Position numbers and translations under genes: made by a program. A DNA stretch of 64,000 bases from Luteibacter sp. dw_328 (lineage in GTDB: Bacteria > Pseudomonadota > Gammaproteobacteria > Xanthomonadales > Rhodanobacteraceae), in NCBI RefSeq assembly GCF_018449605.1, contig NZ_JAAVUW010000007.1:186001-250000 (forward strand), in the 5' to 3' direction. The notes under the pieces are model-generated. The model was given only the letters and a program-made list of their open reading frames with translations, was not told the origin of the DNA and searched no databases. Below, one piece after another: positions 61,970-64,000 of this stretch. The number at the start of each line of letters is the position of its first letter. Position 1 is the stretch's first letter.

Positions 61970-62343
61970 CACCGACCGATATCTTGCGACGCGCGGTGGC
62001 TTATCTGGCTGGCACCGCATGCCTGTGGCGCGTACTCGACGCCTGCCTTGATGCCTTCAGGGCGAATGGCGCACCGCTCGCGACCGCATTCCTCTGCGCC
62101 GTGCTGGGTCCTCTCGGCGTCGGCCTGTTATGCATGCATCGACTGGCGCGCCGCATTGCCGCTTCGCTGTGCCTGCTTGTCGCGATCATGCTTCCCGTCG
62201 GGGCGATCAATCCCTTTAGCGCCATGGAGCTGGAGCCTGCCGCACCGAGCCTGGCCAGCATCCTGCTGTGGCTGGTGCCCGCTGTCGTCGGTCTGATCAT
62301 CATGGCCTGGGCTCTGGATCCGCCCCGTCAGCTTCAGAAATGA
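61966..62343 (+). CDS. Hypothetical three- to four-helix membrane protein
   Basis: A 125-aa protein with hydrophobic stretches ATAFLCAVLGPLGVGLLCMH, IAASLCLLVAIMLPVGAI and LASILLWLVPAVVGLIIMAWAL. No domain is recognised. Coupled to the preceding small gene by ATGA, and probably the second gene of the same transcript. Confidence 0.62.
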   Translation: MTPTDILRRAVAYLAGTACLWRVLDACLDAFRANGAPLATAFLCAVLGPLGVGLLCMHRLARRIAASLCLLVAIMLPVGAINPFSAMELEPAAPSLASILLWLVPAVVGLIIMAWALDPPRQLQK

Positions 62344-62401
62344 GCAACAGGCCGGAAACTTTCTTGCTATTCGGCTCGGGACACAATGGGGGCGGCATCC
62401 G

Positions 62402-62602
62402 ATGAGGTCACGATTCTGGACGGCTCTACTGTCCATGTTTGTCTGCGGGAGCACCTGCGCTTCGGTCGTGCAAGACCGCGTGTATTTCCTGAAGCTTCCG
62501 AGCAACGAAGCAAAGCGACTGGGATTGATCGACAAGATAGCCGTCAAGGGTCGATCGGGCGCCAGGCAGGTGTGGCATGGACGGCAACTTGGGTTGCCGT
62601 GA
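62402..62602 (+). CDS. Possible 66-aa exported protein
   Basis: MRSRFWTALLSMFVCGSTCASVVQ resembles a signal peptide with a short mature part of about 45 residues rich in Arg/Lys/Gly. Its stop overlaps the next ATG (TGATG), which favours a real, coupled gene. No family recognised, and a chance frame cannot be excluded. Confidence 0.4.
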   Translation: MRSRFWTALLSMFVCGSTCASVVQDRVYFLKLPSNEAKRLGLIDKIAVKGRSGARQVWHGRQLGLP

Positions 62603-63054
62603 TGGCACTTAAGGAATTCGTTGCAGCCTACTGGCGGTTTGTCGTGGGCAATCGCAAGCGCACGGGTTACGTAGTGATCGGGGTGCCTCTGGCGCTCCTG
62701 GTGCTCTGGCTGGTTGACGTGCATCCCGTCCTATTTGACCCGGTACCCGCTGAGGGTATCGTCACGGCCACGCAGTGCGCAGGGAAGACACCGACGTTCG
62801 ACTACCGGTTCGAAGTAAGTGGCAATGCGTATGTCGGCCGGGGACACGCAAAAATACTTCCGGACAGTTGCAGTGACACGTGGAGCGGAGCCCCGGTCGA
62901 GGTGACCTATCTTCGAGATTACCCATCGGTGAGCATAGGAGGGAGCATGCGCGCATGGTGGGGAAATCTGGGGTGGTTGACCCTATTCGGTTGTGCGGTC
63001 GTGGCGCCCTTCGTCTTGCTGCTGATGTTCCTGCGAGAACGAGTCGATGGATGA
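62602..63054 (+). CDS. Hypothetical DUF3592-like membrane protein
   Basis: A 150-aa protein: one N-terminal helix (GYVVIGVPLALLVLWLVDV), a beta-rich outer domain (VTATQCAGKTPTFDYRFEVSGNAYVGRGHAK, TWSGAPVEVTYLRDYPSVSI), then a second helix (WLTLFGCAVVAPFVLLLMFL). The two helices around a beta domain resemble DUF3592 proteins, though this is a weak match. Three Cys are present. The start at 62602 is coupled to the previous short frame. Confidence 0.6.
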   Translation: MALKEFVAAYWRFVVGNRKRTGYVVIGVPLALLVLWLVDVHPVLFDPVPAEGIVTATQCAGKTPTFDYRFEVSGNAYVGRGHAKILPDSCSDTWSGAPVEVTYLRDYPSVSIGGSMRAWWGNLGWLTLFGCAVVAPFVLLLMFLRERVDG

Positions 63055-63183
63055 ACATGTGACGCATACGCGCTTTCGGTCCGGCGTTACGCCACTAGTT
63101 CCTTAGGTGTCCGACTCGGTAGGTGTCAACACGCGATCCCGTGTCGTCCGATGGCAATTCCCCGAACCGGCTAAAATGCCGCC

Positions 63184-64000
63184 ATGCAACCCACTCCCCC
63201 CTCAGCCTTCCGCCTCACCGTCGCCCCCATGATGGATTGGACGGACCGCCACTGCCGCTACTTCCACCGCCTGCTCTCCCCCCATGCCCGGCTCTACACC
63301 GAGATGGTGACCAGCGCGGCCCTCGTGCGCGGCAACCAGATCCGCCTCCTCGAGCACAGCCACGAGGAGCATCCCGTGGCCCTGCAGCTGGGTGGCAGCG
63401 ATCCGGTAGAGCTGGCCAAGGCGGCCGTGATGGGCGCCGAGGCCGGGTATGACGAGATCAACCTCAACGTGGGCTGCCCGTCGGACCGCGTGCAGTCAGG
63501 CAAATTTGGCGCCTGCCTCATGCGCGAACCGGGCCTGGTGGGCGAGTGCGTCCGGGCCATGGCCGATGTGGTCGACGTGCCTGTCACGGTGAAGTGCCGC
63601 ATCGGCGTGGACGACCAGGACGAATACGCCGACCTCCAGCGTTTCACCACCACCATGATCGAAGCCGGGGTGGGCGTCCTCGTCGTGCACGCTCGCAAGG
63701 CATGGCTGGAAGGTCTCAGCCCGAAAGAGAATCGCGAGATTCCCCCGCTGGACTATGAGCGCGTCTACCGCCTCAAGCGCGAATTCCCCGAGCTCACGGT
63801 CGTCATCAATGGCGGCATCACCACCGTCGAGGCGGTCCGCGAGCATCTGGGCCAGGTGGACGGTGTGATGATCGGCCGCGCGGCCTACCACGACCCCTTC
63901 GTATTGGCGAAGCTGGAAGCTGACCTCTATGGCACGCCGCTGCCGGATCGCGGGGCGGTGCTGGAGCGCATGCGTATCTATATCGAGGCCGAACTGGCGC
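63184..64000 (+). CDS. dusA: tRNA-dihydrouridine synthase A, 3' end outside window
   Basis: The first 272 codons are visible. FRLTVAPMMDWTDRHCRYFHRLLSP opens the FMN-binding TIM barrel, LQLGGSDPVELAKAA and EINLNVGCPSDRVQSGKFGACLM follow (catalytic Cys near residue 111), then TVKCRIGVDD, VLVVHARKAWLEGLSPKENREIPPLDY and INGGITT...DGVMIGRAAYHDPF (FMN phosphate site). The LSPKENREIPPL string is specific to the DusA subfamily, which reduces uridines 20/20a of tRNA. It stops at the window edge without a stop codon. Confidence 0.95.
   Translation, partial: MQPTPPSAFRLTVAPMMDWTDRHCRYFHRLLSPHARLYTEMVTSAALVRGNQIRLLEHSHEEHPVALQLGGSDPVELAKAAVMGAEAGYDEINLNVGCPSDRVQSGKFGACLMREPGLVGECVRAMADVVDVPVTVKCRIGVDDQDEYADLQRFTTTMIEAGVGVLVVHARKAWLEGLSPKENREIPPLDYERVYRLKREFPELTVVINGGITTVEAVREHLGQVDGVMIGRAAYHDPFVLAKLEADLYGTPLPDRGAVLERMRIYIEAELA

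Overview
The window is GC-rich, densely coded gammaproteobacterial chromosome. Gene content (OprB-type porin, Oar-like TonB receptor, RpiR-governed inositol genes, dispersed GTGGGAGCCG-type palindromes) fits Xanthomonadales, most likely Rhodanobacteraceae (Luteibacter/Dyella-like). That placement is inference from family resemblance, not from a marker gene. No rRNA, tRNA, CRISPR array, prophage or complete insertion sequence was seen.

Region 1-5 kb holds the 3' part of an N-acetylmuramoyl-L-alanine amidase, a Tat-exported MsrB, a YihY/BrkB-like membrane protein with a glycine-zipper protein, a HAD phosphatase and a CPXCG zinc-ribbon protein. A gene-free stretch (4.15-5.0 kb) follows, carrying two inverted copies of a ~143-bp palindrome-bounded element.

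Region 5-19.7 kb is a myo-inositol uptake and catabolism regulon. On the minus strand, in transcription order, lie a periplasmic binding protein, permease, ATPase, iolC (kinase plus C-terminal DUF2090 aldolase-like domain), iolD, iolE, iolB, CoA-acylating methylmalonate-semialdehyde dehydrogenase (iolA/mmsA) and an OprB porin. Many of these overlap by 4 bp. Divergently transcribed are an RpiR regulator, iolG and a second Gfo/Idh/MocA oxidoreductase. Together they cover outer-membrane entry, inner-membrane import, oxidation to inosose, dehydration, ring opening, isomerisation, phosphorylation, aldol cleavage and conversion to acetyl-CoA.

Region 19.8-36.6 kb is mixed housekeeping and accessory content: two MFS transporters, an esterase, cardiolipin synthase, a quinone-oxidoreductase-like enzyme, an FAD protein with a cysteine-dioxygenase-like cupin, a TonB-family protein, a tandem universal stress protein, a hemolysin-III family protein, a DUF885 peptidase-like protein, DUF456 and RsiV-like proteins, a small RIO-like kinase and ferredoxin-NADP reductase. 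Region 36.7-47.3 kb holds a 1014-aa Oar-like TonB receptor, exonuclease III, a hybrid histidine kinase coupled to an alpha/beta hydrolase, and a beta-propeller sensor kinase.

Region 47.3-63 kb is rich in small proteins: an SDR/LysR pair, a SAM-binding-like protein, a ParB-like protein, a DUF2167/membrane/J-domain operon, two tandem paralogous membrane proteins with conserved cysteines, a PhyH/MarR/VOC group with a strong palindrome, an OafA-type acyltransferase-SGNH protein and a lectin-7TM receptor-like protein without an output domain. The window ends inside dusA. REP-like palindromes built on TGTGGGAGCCG / TGTAGGAGCCG occur in at least ten intergenic places.
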